Positions 31,705 to 44,226 of a stretch of 64,000 bases of DNA are shown here, in pieces. Position 1 is the first letter of the stretch; every line of letters starts with the position of its first letter. This stretch comes from Siphonodentalium dalli (Eukaryota; Mollusca; Scaphopoda; Gadilida; Siphonodentaliidae). Made by a program: the position numbers and the translations under genes. Below the pieces are notes generated by a model, which worked only from the letters and a program-made list of their open reading frames with translations, ran no database searches and had not been told where the DNA came from. Location of the stretch: contig CP136066.1 in assembly GCA_032622095.1 (NCBI GenBank), positions 184,982,716-185,046,715 on the forward strand, in the 5' to 3' direction.

Positions 31705-32024
31705 TCACTTCTCACAACCGCATCTGCACAACTTTGTACATGGAAGTTTGCTTCTTGAACATTTGCACCTGGAACAAACCGATTTGCAAAATCATTTAAT
31801 CGACTCTGTGCGCTCTCTTACTGCTTCTGTGTTGTAATCCATACAGTAACAAAAGAACCGTCAATCAATTTCCATCCAAAGAAGTCAGGTGCTGGAAACT
31901 TTACATCTACTATGGGGCTTACAGTACAGATGACAGCCGGATATATACGCTTTTCATTTGCAAGAGCATGTTCCTTCGTTGGTGGTAAATGATCAAGTGC
32001 TGTACATTTCATGTCTAGCTTCAT
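31705..32024 (-). pseudogene. Fragment of transposon-associated CXC-tail ORF
   Basis: The upstream part (32,024-31,818) encodes DHLPPTKEHALANEKRIYPA and later PAPDFFGWKLIDGSFVTVWI. The downstream part, in another frame (about 31,785-31,705), encodes CSRCKCSRSKLPCTKLCRCG followed by CEK and a stop. The order LPPT..., P-x-x-x-GW..., then a cysteine-rich CxCxxxxxxCxxxCxC tail matches a repetitive uncharacterised ORF family common in invertebrate genomes, recognised here from pattern only. The parts are separated by a frameshift, so it is a decayed copy. Confidence 0.5.
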
Positions 32025-32865
32025 TAACTGATGACAGGTTCACAGATTTGTCATAAACAATCACGTCAAAACGCTAAATACACTCATGTAATGGTGATGA
32101 AACATCAAGAACCACACATGGATTCCTCGTAATTGACATCAAGCATTATGTGAGCTAAGCTTTCCAAGCAACCCAAAATTGCACTAAAGTTAAGACAAGT
32201 GATAATGTTCAGTGTAATGAACAGTGGAATGTTGTCTATTGTTCTGGGTTGGATAACTTATGAGTTCGGGGTCCCGTACACTCTACTAGACCTAGAGTTG
32301 GGCAGCGTTCTATGATGTACAGATCACGCCTAAGTTACTGTATGTTTCTACTTGGAGGTGTATATATCAAATAAAGGTTTACTGCGCCGATTATAATATA
32401 TACAGATTAGATTATAGTAAATGGAACGCTGTTACGAAAAACAATAAGTACAACTTCAATTGCCGATGTTAAATATAAGTCACACGGTGAAAGAACACGC
32501 CTAAACATATATATAGGTTCAATAAAGAGCGTTATGTGATCCAGTAATATGAGGATCCATATTTCAGCAAACGGTCAATATTCTATAACAAATACGGACG
32601 TTAAACGTTTTATACTGAACATATATATATATAGGTCCACAATGCGCGACCTGTTCTGGTTATACTGTATACAATTTCACATGGAACAGTATATGTATGT
32701 CCACCAAAACGCGACATTTCTCAAGTTTCCTATAAGACATAAACTTATTCAAGAACTGTAGTTCACACACTTTCCATGATACGATATCTAAATGCCAAGA
32801 CTAGGTTTTCGTCAGTTCTAGTAATTTTCCTGCCAATATTTCCAAGGCGAATTATAATATCGTAG
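32025..32865. other. Gene-less stretch
   Basis: AT-rich; several short ATATATATATAGGT motifs near 32,505 and 32,620 (ATATATATAGGTYCAMWA), otherwise nothing. Confidence 0.4.
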
Positions 32866-33175
32866 CTACTTCCCTGTGCGAGAGGCTCAAACTGATTTAT
32901 GCTCATTTTCAAGCTGATTGTAACAATTATTTATGGCCACTTCCCAGTGCGCGAAGACCATATTCAATAGACTCAGCTTTATGCTCGTTCATACAATTGC
33001 TCAATAAGACTCAGTTCTAACTTCTATGCTCGTTTATACAATTACTTGTAGCGGTTTCCCAAATGCGCGAAGTCCGTACACAATTAGACTCACTTCTATG
33101 CTGGTTGATACACTCATATTTGGGTGAGCCGGTTTCCCAGTTCGCGAAGCTTGGATAGCAACCATTCTATATTTT
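32866..33175. repeat. Degenerate tandem repeats with CCCAGTGCGCGAAG
   Basis: Three or four units of about 85-100 bp share TTATGCTCGTTYATACAATT and CTTCCCAGTGCGCGAAG-like blocks (near 32,872, 32,938, 33,052 and 33,126). Strongly diverged. Confidence 0.6.
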
Positions 33176-33778
33176 ACAATCAGGCATGGCGCGAGTTCTA
33201 TTGCCTGGGGGTTTCTGGTGTCGCATGTTGCTAATTCGCGATATACTATCGTTTCTTTCTAAACTTCATGACAGGGCCAGAATCCATTTGTAAATATGCT
33301 CATTTATAATAGCATACATGGCTCTACCGCCATTTCCCTTTGGTTCTTGCATCGAATGTTACATGTGAGTGTTATAGCTCATATATAAATTACATTTCAG
33401 TGCAAAACTGCCTTACATATGCTAAATTTCTATGGCGAAGTAAATGGTTTAGCAGGCCTTTCTCCCACGGATTTCTTGTGTTATAATTCTATACCGACAT
33501 CAACGCAGGACTTAGCTATAATTTGTTAAGCTGACTGGTTCAAGTTTGGATAGACAGGTATGCAGGCTGTGGGTCACAATTTATTGATAGGCACCTGGTA
33601 TTGTTTGTATGGACATGATCACTCTATATATTTTATGTCATGGTGGCTACTTATTTATTTTTATTTTGTATTCTTTAGACTCCCACACATCCTTAGTTTT
33701 GCCTTTCCATTCTTATGATTGCCACAGCAGCCCAACTTAAGGGGGCCTCACATGCTGGTCTTCTTAGCGCATATAAAT
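33176..33778. other. Gene-less stretch
   Basis: Nothing recognised. Confidence 0.4.
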
Positions 33779-33948
33779 ACACATACTTGTCACCACTTGA
33801 CCTGAGTACAGCCGTACAAGCTGAGAGCATTATTTACACATACTTGTCACCACGTGACCTGCGTACAGCCTTACAAGCTGAGAGCATTATTTAGACATAC
33901 TTGTCACTACGTGACCCCATTATAGCCTTACAAGCTAAGAGAATATCG
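33779..33948. repeat. 57-bp tandem repeat, three units
   Basis: Units start ACACATACTTGTCACCACNT and contain GACC...GTACAGCC and TACAAGCTGAGAGCATTATT. The third is more diverged; weaker fragments continue to about 34,100. Confidence 0.85.
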
Positions 33949-36300
33949 CTACATACAGTCTTACAGACTAGTGGCATATTATTATATACTTTTCACTTAA
34001 TAACCGTAATTCGGGCCTCACCTATCGTATAACATAGTTCTATATACTTGTCTACAGGCCATTAATACAGCCGTACATGCTGGCTACCATATCGCATATT
34101 CACATATATATGTCATTACAGAACACTTACATCTTATATCAACTTGTCCTTCCACGACGTAAATAAACATAGGAATTGAAATATGGAACTACTTTCCATA
34201 AGCGAGTCATGTTCGTCTGACTATTTCCGATATATATATATTAATATGAGGTTAATATAACACGCCACACAAGTGTTGGCTCGTTTCCCGAGCTATCCAG
34301 TTACTTCATCGGAAAAAATGCTACTCCTATACGAATCATTAACGGTCCTTCTGTCAGACTACTTGTTTGTAAAGGTACACGCCTCCTAGTAAAGAAAGCA
34401 TACATACATATACACACATATCAGTATAAGTCACACATTTGGTGCTCTGAAATTCACAGAGGACGCAATTAAAGCGCTGTTCATCGAACAGTTATCTTCT
34501 TCAATTGACATAATTCTGAGCTTTGATAACATATCTACTTGAATAATTTCATTGATGCAAGGTTGTCTGTCACTCATAGTCGTTCCACCATCACTTCCAC
34601 CACCACCACCACCACCATCCGATGGGTGTTAAGTTTATTATACGAATATTCATTGCAAACTAGTATATACCTTCAGCAAAATCTTCTTATTCCACTGATA
34701 AAGTTCATTGTCCTGCGACATCGCACTTATATACTCATATCCATTAGCATTAAATTACCAATTGCCACATTGGAACATGCGATAGTTATTTACAAGATAT
34801 TGAATTTTCCAGTTCCTGCAAATAATTCATTACTTATAACGCTAATTATTTATTCAGCGAAATGCATTCTACAAACTGAACGCTCGTGCTATTAAACTCC
34901 AATTAGTCTATAAACTGATGTTATTTCAACTACTTCTAATTCATTCCTTATACCGATTCACAAGGCATAGGCTTTGAATATTATGAGACATTGTAAGAAG
35001 CATAATTCTATTTGTGTTCTGCCACTATATTTTGCCTCAATACAAGACGCAAAGTAGTCCAAAAGTAAACGAGGTATGCAGGTTTACGTTCACTCAGTGA
35101 GTCATGCCCCCTTTCAGTTTCCACCTTATTAGTCTTATTTTGGTGTAATGAAACACACCTTCTTAGCGTCAGCAGCACATCCAGTAATATTAGATCTAAT
35201 CACATCAATTTGATCCGAAAGATTAATTGCTAATGTAACTAAAATGTTCAACACTACCCGAGAAGACGCTTCCAACATTTCACATTTATTAGCACAAAAA
35301 ACAAATTCAATTTAATTTCAAGTGACCATACGGCTGACCTTAAATCTTAACTATATGATACGTCATTTTGCACCCAACTTTTCAAATCATCCAATAGCAG
35401 ACCAAATTATGGTTGACAGGTTATTTATAGATTACTCGAACGATAGAACCCAAATCTCTCTTATTACTTCTTTTAATGTCTGCGAGTATAACATTAGAAC
35501 TCCAAGTATCCAGGAGGTGTTCATTTTATTCTGTTCTTGCGGAAAGTTACTACAAGAAGTTACATTTCCGTCAACAATGGACCGTCCAGTTCACATTTAG
35601 AGGGACCACCATATCACCGAAGATGTCCAACACGGTTAAATCGTCTCCATACCCACCGGTGTTAGGAGTTATTTTTCGGACTCGTGTGATTCTCTGTGTT
35701 AGTATGATGATGCCAGGAGTCATCTCGTTGTGACCAACGGGGTAGTATCGCAATGCTGATGTTTTAACCTTCTATTTGATTCTAATTTTCAGATTAAAAA
35801 AAAATTCCGACTTGAGATGATATGCGTTAGTATATATGGGAGATGCCATTTCAAATGTTCAATTTATTATACTAAACATTTCTAGACTTTGATATCGGAA
35901 GTGATTAAATGTTAACAAATTACAGCTGGGTAGAATTAAAATTCCCACACAAATAAACATTCCCTATTGCTGCGCGCTCTAAGGGCTTTCATATTGAATG
36001 GCCATAGATTAGAAAGGATTGTATTACAGTCGTTAATTACAGTAGAAGGTACCCAGTGCAGCCTATATTGCCTGCGGGTCAGTTAGCGGACATCACACCC
36101 AAAGTTTAACGTGAAAACATTAAAGCGACGATCGGAGATAGAATTTCAGAAAGGGCGCTCTAAACAGTAATTATCAGATTGTTACCATTTTTGACACGCC
36201 GACAAAATTTCGGGTGGCCAATATGTAAATGAGCGAGCCATCAATCAGGAACGTGGTTTATTTGTTTGATCAATCCACGTCACATACTGATTCACGCCGG
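33949..36300. other. Gene-less stretch
   Basis: No recognisable coding sequence. A short (CCA)n/(CCACCA) run is present at about 34,583-34,618; the ORF at 34,539-34,895 spans it and has no other support. Confidence 0.45.
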
Positions 36301-36326
36301 ACACCTTCTTTAGTGCAGACCAGGGG

Positions 36327-36335
36327 TATAAAAAG
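36327..36335 (+). promoter_or_regulatory. TATA-box-like site
   Basis: GGGGTATAAAAAG stands out from the surroundings, with ATGTAAATGAG about 100 bp upstream. About 30 bp downstream starts a 65-bp block that is repeated at 37,600. AATTTAG|GTGAGT after the block would be a good splice donor. No coding exon can be attached, so this is a candidate promoter, possibly of a mobile element. Confidence 0.35.
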
Positions 36336-36357
36336 ATTGTAATAGGTAATTTCGTCA

Positions 36358-36423
36358 CTTTTTGACAAATAAATTTCATATCACAACTCCAGTTATATTC
36401 TTCTGTTTCACGAATTTAGGTGA
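36358..36423 (+). repeat. 65-bp direct repeat, copy 1
   Basis: TTTTTGACAAATAAATTTCA...ATTCTTCTGTTTCACGAAT is repeated at 37,600-37,664 with about six differences. The second copy lies just 5' of the L1-like coding remains, and the first just 3' of a TATA-like site. Confidence 0.75.
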
Positions 36424-37599
36424 GTAACAATAAATATCTAGATATCACTTTTGTTTTGCAGATTTTACATTGCCTTATTGTAAGCTTAAAATGCACGATA
36501 AAGGTTTGTAATGAACAAATAGTGTTCAATGTGAACATGTAAATCTTGTGAAAAATATATATGTCTTGAACAATCAACATTTTGATTTCCGTAGTTCGAT
36601 TCCGTTAGCTTAATATAACCAAGGTTTGATTCAAAATGTTGCAGTGTACCATTACTCTGATACCAAAATGTTTCGTTTTCAGGAATAACGTGAGCGACTA
36701 AATGCCGTGTAAACTTCTGTTATCATAACTGGAGTTTATATAAACGGTTTTAACTAATCAGACGTTTGTTCAACTGCAACACATTCGCATGTGCTCCCTC
36801 CACGTCTCATTTCTCGGCAAATAATGAAAACACTATTATAAATGGCGATTATGCAACATGCCACTCTTTCAACCTGTTTCCGGGTAATTATGTATAGCCA
36901 AGTTCATGTGTTATATTTATCTTCTATATTTGATATATTTGTGTGTATAACATTCTTCAGTTTTTACAAATATGTTTTATGGGCCACATACAACTCAAGT
37001 TTCTGTACAACCAATTATCCCGGCTTGTCCTCGGAGTGTTCAATGCTATATTCTTATTCTATTTACTAGATTTTCCCTACCAATCAACCACAGTTTCTAA
37101 TTATTATACCCCTCGGTTTGTTTAGTAATTTCCATGTATTCAATCATCATTGGTTGGGAAACGTTCGCGTTAATTTACAGGTTACCCATGTATATTATAT
37201 ATTTATATGCTAACTAAAGGAATTCGTCGGACCCATGCTGTTAAAGCGATTTACCATTGAAATAGAGTGATTTACACTTAAGCAAATTGAACCATTATAT
37301 TCTAACTGTTTATGGAGTACCGCTGTGTACCAATTAAAGTATACCAATGATAACTTTAGTATGGTTTAACCTTTCTAATACCAAGTTCCGAATACAATCA
37401 TGATTCGTGTTATAATTCAAACATGACTTCTCTTTATACATTTCAACTAATAAATTACAGCTATGCACGCTACAAATATAATCCTTAGCACACATTTAAA
37501 GTTTGCCATTATAGTCTTTAGCGAACTATTCTTTATTAGAAATAACAGGGTTGTGTTGGTTGTCAGTATACAATTAGACATCTTTTGTGCATTGTTATA
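36424..37599. other. Gene-less stretch between 65-bp repeats
   Basis: AT-rich DNA with no recognised feature. Confidence 0.4.
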
Positions 37600-37664
37600 A
37601 TTTTTGACAAATAAATTTAATATCACAACTCTATTTATATTTTTCTGTTTCACGAAATTTGGTA
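37600..37664 (+). repeat. 65-bp direct repeat, copy 2
   Basis: Counterpart of 36,358-36,423. It runs directly into GGTACCAACAGCCTACCAGC and the start of the L1-like frame. Confidence 0.75.
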
Positions 37665-37679
37665 CCAACAGCCTACCAG

Positions 37680-40622
37680 CTAATTCCCCCAAATTCAGAA
37701 ATGCTTTAAAGATGGCAGCGGATACGCGACTAGCGAAAAACCTTGCCCTGCCACACAACTACACTACAGACGAAATAGATAGTTCCCCTCATCATACATG
37801 TAAATATGATATTAGCAAAAGACTTTTTCTAGTTTCACTTTTATTGGGTATAAGAGGGGCTACCATTGCTTACTCTTCCAACAGAAAACGAGAGCGTAAA
37901 TCAAAATAAGAATTTCTACAGAAAGCTAAATATGATATTAGCGAATTGGTTGATAATAATGGGTCTGACATTGAACAGAAGGTGAAACTTCTGGAAGGGA
38001 TACAAAAAATCGATAACGAGTTAATGCATATGAGAAAGGAAGCTACAAAGGGTGCAATGATCAGATCTAGGGCAAAATGGATCGAGGATGGCGAAAAACC
38101 AACAAACTATTTCTTAAATTTGGAAAAACGTAACTATATATCCAAAACCCTGACCAATCTCTGACTCAAAAGGGAAATTACTAACCTAGCAAAACGACAT
38201 TATTAAAGAAGCTTGTCAAACTTTGTACCGAGACATATTTTGCTACTGTGGACAATAATTTTTTGAAACTTAAAGATATTGCAGAGAGTATAGAAGGGCC
38301 AATCACCATACCTGCACTGTCCGCAGTATGAAAACAAACAAAGAATGGTAAGTCATGTGGATTGGATGGATTTCCGTATGAATTTTTGGAAATTTTATGT
38401 GAATCTCTCAACGAGTCCTATGAATCAGGAGAGCTCTCCATTACACAAAACAAGGAATTATAACTCTTCTACCCAAAAAATACAAAGACAGACACCTTCT
38501 AAAAAATTGGATACCGATTACCCTATTGAACAGCTCATATAAGCTGTCATCTGCATGTATAGCTCAGCTGAAGAACCAAGCTCTCCCTCATATCATTAAC
38601 GAGGACCAAACGGGTTTCTTGAAGGGCCGATACATAGGAGAGACAATACACGACTGATCTATGATCTTATATACCAAACTAACTTGAAAAAAATTCCTTG
38701 CCTCTTACTACTTTTAGATTTTGAGAAAGCATTTGACTCGGTATCGTGGAAATTCATGCACAAATGTCTGGACCTTTTCAACTTTGTAGAATCAATAACA
38801 AAATGGATCTCAATATCTGATACGAATATTAACTCCTCTTTACTCATAAATGGACACATATCACAACGTTTCACACTAGGTCGAGGCTGTCGGCAGGGTG
38901 ATCCTATAACTCCGTACATTTGTTTGATTTGCGCAGAAATCCTAGCACTCATGATTAGAAATAATAATAAAAATGAAAGGAATAACCCTCGATAGTTTTG
39001 AATTTAAGTTAACGCAGACGACACAACACTTATTCTAGACGGTACCGAAAGTAGTCTGAGGGAGCCCTATTCGACCCAAAATGCCTTTGCTAAAATATCC
39101 GGACTCAATGCGAGTAAGTTTCAGGCATCGTGGATTGGATCCATGGTGGGGCGGCAAGAAAATATATGTCAAGACCTTCATCTCACCTTTGCAGACTCAT
39201 TCAATCTTCTTGGAATCAACTGTAATGCTACTTTAAACAAAATGTCGATTAATTTTGAAAATAAGCTGAACGAAATTAAACGACTAACAAAAACATGGAA
39301 TCATCGACTACTTACCCCATTTGGTCATATAACAGTTATAAAATCCATCATTATCCCCAAATTAACTCACTTATTCATCGCATTTCCTAACATTAACAAC
39401 AATTTCATGACCAAACTCGAACAAATATTATTCAATTTTCTCTGGAATTCCAAGCGGGATAGAGTAAAAAGAAAACTCGTTTGTCAAGATCACTCTAACG
39501 GTGGAATGAAAATGGTAAATGTAAACAATTTCCTCATGTCAATGAAAATAACTTGGTTGAGACGATTGCTATTGAAAATGTTCAAAATGGACACCCCTAA
39601 CCGACCTTCCTATCACCAAAGACCACCTATTTCTGACATACAACCATGCATTTCTGAAAAACAAAGCTAAAGTTGTGTAAAATCCTTTCTGGTATGACGT
39701 ACTACTGGCTTTTGCAAATATGTTAGAACAAAATAAGAAACAAACTCGATTGTAGGCACGCACTATCTGGAACAACCCCGATATAAAACTCGGAGGGCAC
39801 ACCATTAATTTCTTTTCATGGCGAAAAAGAGGAATCATATATGTAAATGACTTGTTTCAAAGAGATGGCATATTACACACAGAACAATCCTTATTCGAAT
39901 GTTATCATATACGTACATATTTTTTGACAATGAACAGCATCCGGCAACAAATAATAGCTATGTCACAAAAGCTCAACCAACCCTTATTTCGCATTGAAAG
40001 CCCTTTCCTTCCAAGTAATTGTGTCATCACATTGAACAATACTCATGGTGGACAGGACTTCTACAAAATTTTAAATTCAATGAATATCGTACCAAAATCC
40101 CATACAAAATGGCAGGCTGAATTTGAGGATAATGACATTCAATGGGAAAACTACAACCGTCTTGCTTTCACCACGACGCCTGACACGAAACTGTGGTGGT
40201 CACAATATATAATTAATTGTAGAATACTTTCCACAAAAAAAATTCTTTAAATAGTGAACCTGGAACAAAATGATTTATGTAACCACTGCGGCACAACATC
40301 TGAAGATATATCCCATATTTTTTGGAACTGTCTGCATGTAAAAAACTTTATAAATGATGTTACTATTTGATGCAAATCAAATTGTATCGCCTTGGTAGCC
40401 ACAATAAATATTGCAATTCTTGGATCCCTGTTAATGGGCGATAATTCTATGACGAATCTGTTTTGGTTACTGATAACACAATACATATATAAAACTAAAT
40501 TTAATCCTGATATGTTATCACTAAAGTCCTTTCTATCAGAACTACAATATAGATATTTACAGGAGAAACTGTTAGCACATTGCCAAATGAAATTACCTTC
40601 TTTCGAGAAAACTGTTATTTAA
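37680..40622 (+). pseudogene. Degenerate L1-like LINE, ORF2
   Basis: Broken into at least six frames. In order: a basic helical segment (LLGIRGATIAYSSNRKRERK, 37,840s); RSRAKWIEDGEKPTNYFLNL then EKRN (38,060-38,140), the hallmark before the L1 reverse transcriptase; DFEKAFDSVSWKF (38,720); GRGCRQGDPITPYICLICAE (38,880); a damaged ADDTTLILDG box near 39,015 in which the aromatic and first Ala of Y-A-D-D are lost with a frameshift; thumb-like KTWNHRLLTPFGHI (39,300); and a C-terminal CNHCGTTSEDISHIFWNC zinc-knuckle-like motif (40,276-40,330). The endonuclease part is missing, so it is 5'-truncated. Clade by motif style: L1/Tx1 group. Confidence 0.85.
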
Positions 40623-40689
40623 TCATAGAAGCTCTTAACAAAACGTCAGAAGAATGATGTATCAAAATATCGTTCCCAACGAAAACCAA

Positions 40690-40988
40690 CTTTATCTCTC
40701 AAACTCACAAGTATTGGCCAGAGGAATAAGTGCCGAGGAACCGCCGAGTTGATCCACCAGAAAAGGGAAAAAAATTATTTCTACATTAATCAAGACCCAA
40801 TTACACTTAGCGAAGAGCTATATATATATAATTAATATCTTATAAACATTGGACCATTTAGCTCTTTGACTAAATATATCTCTAACATAGCTTGCAGGAC
40901 CCCATACCAGAAGCGTGTATAATTATAGACTTGTCACGATGAGTGAAAGAGCATGTGAGTGAAAGGATGTGTGCAAGTTAGTGATAGC
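40690..40988. repeat. 299-bp exact tandem duplication, copy 1
   Basis: From CTTTATCTCTCAAACTCACA to the end of GTGATAGC. Every base compared by eye agrees with copy 2, including the ATATATATATAATTAAT tract. Confidence 0.95.
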
Positions 40989-41287
40989 CTTTATCTCTCA
41001 AACTCACAAGTATTGGCCAGAGGAATAAGTGCCGAGGAACCGCCGAGTTGATCCACCAGAAAAGGGAAAAAAATTATTTCTACATTAATCAAGACCCAAT
41101 TACACTTAGCGAAGAGCTATATATATATAATTAATATCTTATAAACATTGGACCATTTAGCTCTTTGACTAAATATATCTCTAACATAGCTTGCAGGACC
41201 CCATACCAGAAGCGTGTATAATTATAGACTTGTCACGATGAGTGAAAGAGCATGTGAGTGAAAGGATGTGTGCAAGTTAGTGATAGC
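40989..41287. repeat. 299-bp exact tandem duplication, copy 2
   Basis: Immediately abuts copy 1 with no spacer. Complete identity means a very young duplication or an assembly artefact. Confidence 0.95.
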
Positions 41288-41897
41288 CTGGCGACGAAAG
41301 AGCTTGTGATTAATTTGGATTAGGGGTTAACCAGTTTTATTGCGGAGAGTGTGAGAGTAGACACTTATTGTAGAATGTAACGGTGTTGTCGATCGATAGA
41401 GCCAAAAGAATTGTCACAAAAGTTCTCGTGGTAACTTCAATCTCTTATATTGATGTCACTTCTTTAATTGGCAGCCATATCAATATGCCCGTTCTAACAA
41501 GGAGGTCTTCTTATATATCACTACTACCGACATCCTTACTTCATGAAATGTTTACTGACCTGGTGTGTTGAATTCATTGTAGTGACTTCTCCAAACAGCT
41601 GTTATACCGGGGATATATATAATGCATACGTTGGCTGTGCAATTGTACATATTGTTCCATATTGCAACTCGGTATGGATTCAATATGCTGTATCATATAA
41701 CATTATATTGATTTCACACTGCCCATGGTAATTCATGAAACGAGCAGACAGTTCATTAAACATGGGCTTCAGTTACTAGGAACTATTTTTTCTGCAAATG
41801 ATTTCCCATGAAAACAGAAAATGTATTGCGTTACCATGTGCTACCATTACACTTTGTATTGCAACTCTATCACTTAAATCACTCTTAGTAACACTTT
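41288..41897. other. Gene-less stretch
   Basis: Short unsupported ORFs only. Confidence 0.4.
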
Positions 41898-43670
41898 GGC
41901 CGGATTCGTCATCTCCGGTTTAAACCTCCGAGTTTAAACCTGGTTTAAACCTACAGTGGCGGTCCATCCAAACCGAGTCTAAGGGAGCGTTTTTGTCGTT
42001 CAGTTGCTAGCCAATTGACAACTCGATCCGGTGATATATGCATGCAGTCAAACTACCCTCTTACCAATCGGACCAAAAAGACAGGCTGATATAATGGTTA
42101 TTGAAATGTCATAAATGATCACGAACGTGTGCTCAATGGATTTATTCATTGAGAAACAAGTATCGCTCATGGACCATTAATCCTATCACATTCTGGGTTT
42201 AAATCAATCTGACAAAAGGGCATGTCTCTCAACACGAGTTTTACGCGCTGTTCATGACTTTGTGATAGATTTTCTGCAAGATACTTTACCCGCAAAGACA
42301 CAGTTTTGAGTATTTACATGCATATCCTTATGTATTAAAGGGTATAGGAGCTGTCTAACTGTATGACCGTTTGTCTGTTCGCAACTGTTCTCCCATACCC
42401 CTGGACCTATTTCAACCAAATTAGGTGTGGTAACTCGGATGGTACAACGGCGTTTTAGGTATTACAGATTTTGAGTTAAAAGTAAGAAAAAACATAATTT
42501 AAATAAAAAAAAATGAAAAAATTGTGTTATTATATTGAGTAAGGAGTTGAATCTAACAAGAAACAAAATTAAAAAGTTAAATTAAAATTTGTTTGTTTTG
42601 ATTTAAAATGTCCAACTGATCAAAATGTGCGCACAGGTGTCCTATGCCCCTACAGCAAAAAAGGGGGCCGCAGTCATATCTGACGCTGAATAAAGGCTCC
42701 ATAATCCAGTCAATCCTGGACCAAGAGGCCAGTCAAGTAAAGGCAATTTGCTTATGAGTGCTCACCAGAAGCGGCATCTGGACTGTTGGAAGTGGGCAAC
42801 AATGCAGAGGGAAAGCTTTCAATAAATAAATATATTACATGCGTTGCTTTTATTTCAATGCCATCAATTTCCCGCCATCCAGAAAATCTAAAACTTCCCA
42901 GGTTTTGAACTGGTGGAATATTATTGGAATTTATGGGCGTAGCCAGGGTTTAGCTTTGTGGCAGGATCTGTATCAAAATAAGTGATCAAATTTCACTCAT
43001 ATAGCAGTATAAGTTTAGGATTGCAAACTATGTGTATATCATATCTGGTCATGCAGTAGCATCGAAGAAAACACCAGTATTTGTGATTACCTCAAGCCAA
43101 AAAAGATAAAATAGAAGAGAGTTGTAAAAATCATATTGAAGGATTATATTCATATCTGAGAAAAGCTCGCGTGTGAATGAATCAACATTTACTGTGAAAT
43201 GATACCACCAGTCGGCAGTCGCAAGTTAGACAGGCCCTCACTAGAGAGTATTTACAGCCCCACCCTTTGACTGATTGTTTTACAATTCTAAACCGCGATG
43301 AAGAAAAGACGGATTCGTCATCTCAAGTTTAGCCTCGGTAAAGCTGGTTTAGCTGGACAGCCGAATTAGATGGTTTATTTGCCGGTTTAAGCCTATAAAA
43401 CGCAAACAAAATATAAAAAATGACAAAAACTTATGCATGCTATCAATAAAACGAGGCGGTCCGCATTAGGAAAATACGATTAATTATATCGACGATACAG
43501 AAACACTACTGCTAAACCACTGGTCTGGCTGGGTCAGGTTTAAACCAGATATGACGAATGCTTCACTTAGACCTGCGGTCTCTGGTTTATACGGATTTAG
43601 CTGACTCACGACGGTTTAATCATAGAGGTTTACGTAGACCAGGGTTAAACCTGAGATGACGAATCCGGCC
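41898..43670. mobile_element. TIR element ~1.77 kb (GGCCGGATTCGTCATCTC ends)
   Basis: The left end GGCCGGATTCGTCATCTCCG + GTTTAAACC is the inverse of the right end GGTTTAACCC...GAGATGACGAATCCGGCC (about 28 bp, one or two mismatches). Near both ends the words GTTTAAACC and GATGACGAAT recur, for example at 41,918-41,965, 43,313-43,345 and 43,540-43,665, giving nested internal copies. The interior shows no intact transposase. No clear target duplication: the flanks are ACTTT and CATAA. A solo end exists at 30,201-30,252. Confidence 0.7.
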
Positions 43671-43825
43671 CATAAGTTTCACTTCTGTTTAGTAGGTAAC
43701 AACAATACCGACTTACCTTCAGAACTAGTTTCATAATTGTGTTGTTGTATTTGTTTGTAAGTGGTTCCAGTTAGAAAGCAGCTTTAACTTCCATTTACTA
43801 GTGTTGAAAATCAATTTACATACAT

Positions 43826-43975
43826 ACACAGAACGACACGATGTGTAAATGATTTGTCAATACGGCACGAGTGCTGTCGCGTCAGGATAGAACGAGAGGC
43901 GCTCGAGTTCTATCCTTCCGCGACAGCACGAGTGCCGTATCGACAAACCCATTTACACATCGTGTCGTTCTGTGT
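43826..43975. repeat. Long hairpin 3 (150 bp, ~66-nt stems)
   Basis: Left stem ACACAGAACGACACGATGTG...CAGGATAGAAC, right stem the inverse with few mismatches, apex GAGAGGCGCTCGAG. The stem is GC-richer than the neighbourhood and unrelated in sequence to hairpins 1 and 2. Confidence 0.88.
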
Positions 43976-44226
43976 TTATTACACGCTTCGCGTCCTAGAA
44001 TCCGTGCATTAAAAATACAGGATTAGAAGGTTTATTTAGGCTCATACAGGGCGTGTTTGTCATGTGTGATGATTCTTTTATTTAAATAGTTCCAGTTTCG
44101 TGGTTGAGGCGAACGTCATTTACGTCATTTTACGTCAACGAGATGCGTATGGAACGTACGTTGCATACGGATTTGTGACTATGGAACGGCAATAACACTG
44201 TACTTCTAGGAACAAGCGTGTAATAA
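43976..44226. mobile_element. Tail of hairpin element 3
   Basis: Bounded by TTTATTACACGC (43,975-43,986) and the inverse GCGTGTAATAAA (about 44,215-44,226). It contains repeated ACGTCATTTTACGTC motifs near 44,115 and resembles in layout the tail of hairpin element 2 (TTTTATCACATG...ATGTGATAAA). Non-coding. Confidence 0.7.

Noticed and set aside
34539-34895. 118-codon ORF across a (CCA)n run
   Set aside because: No recognisable domain; runs through a microsatellite giving poly-Thr.
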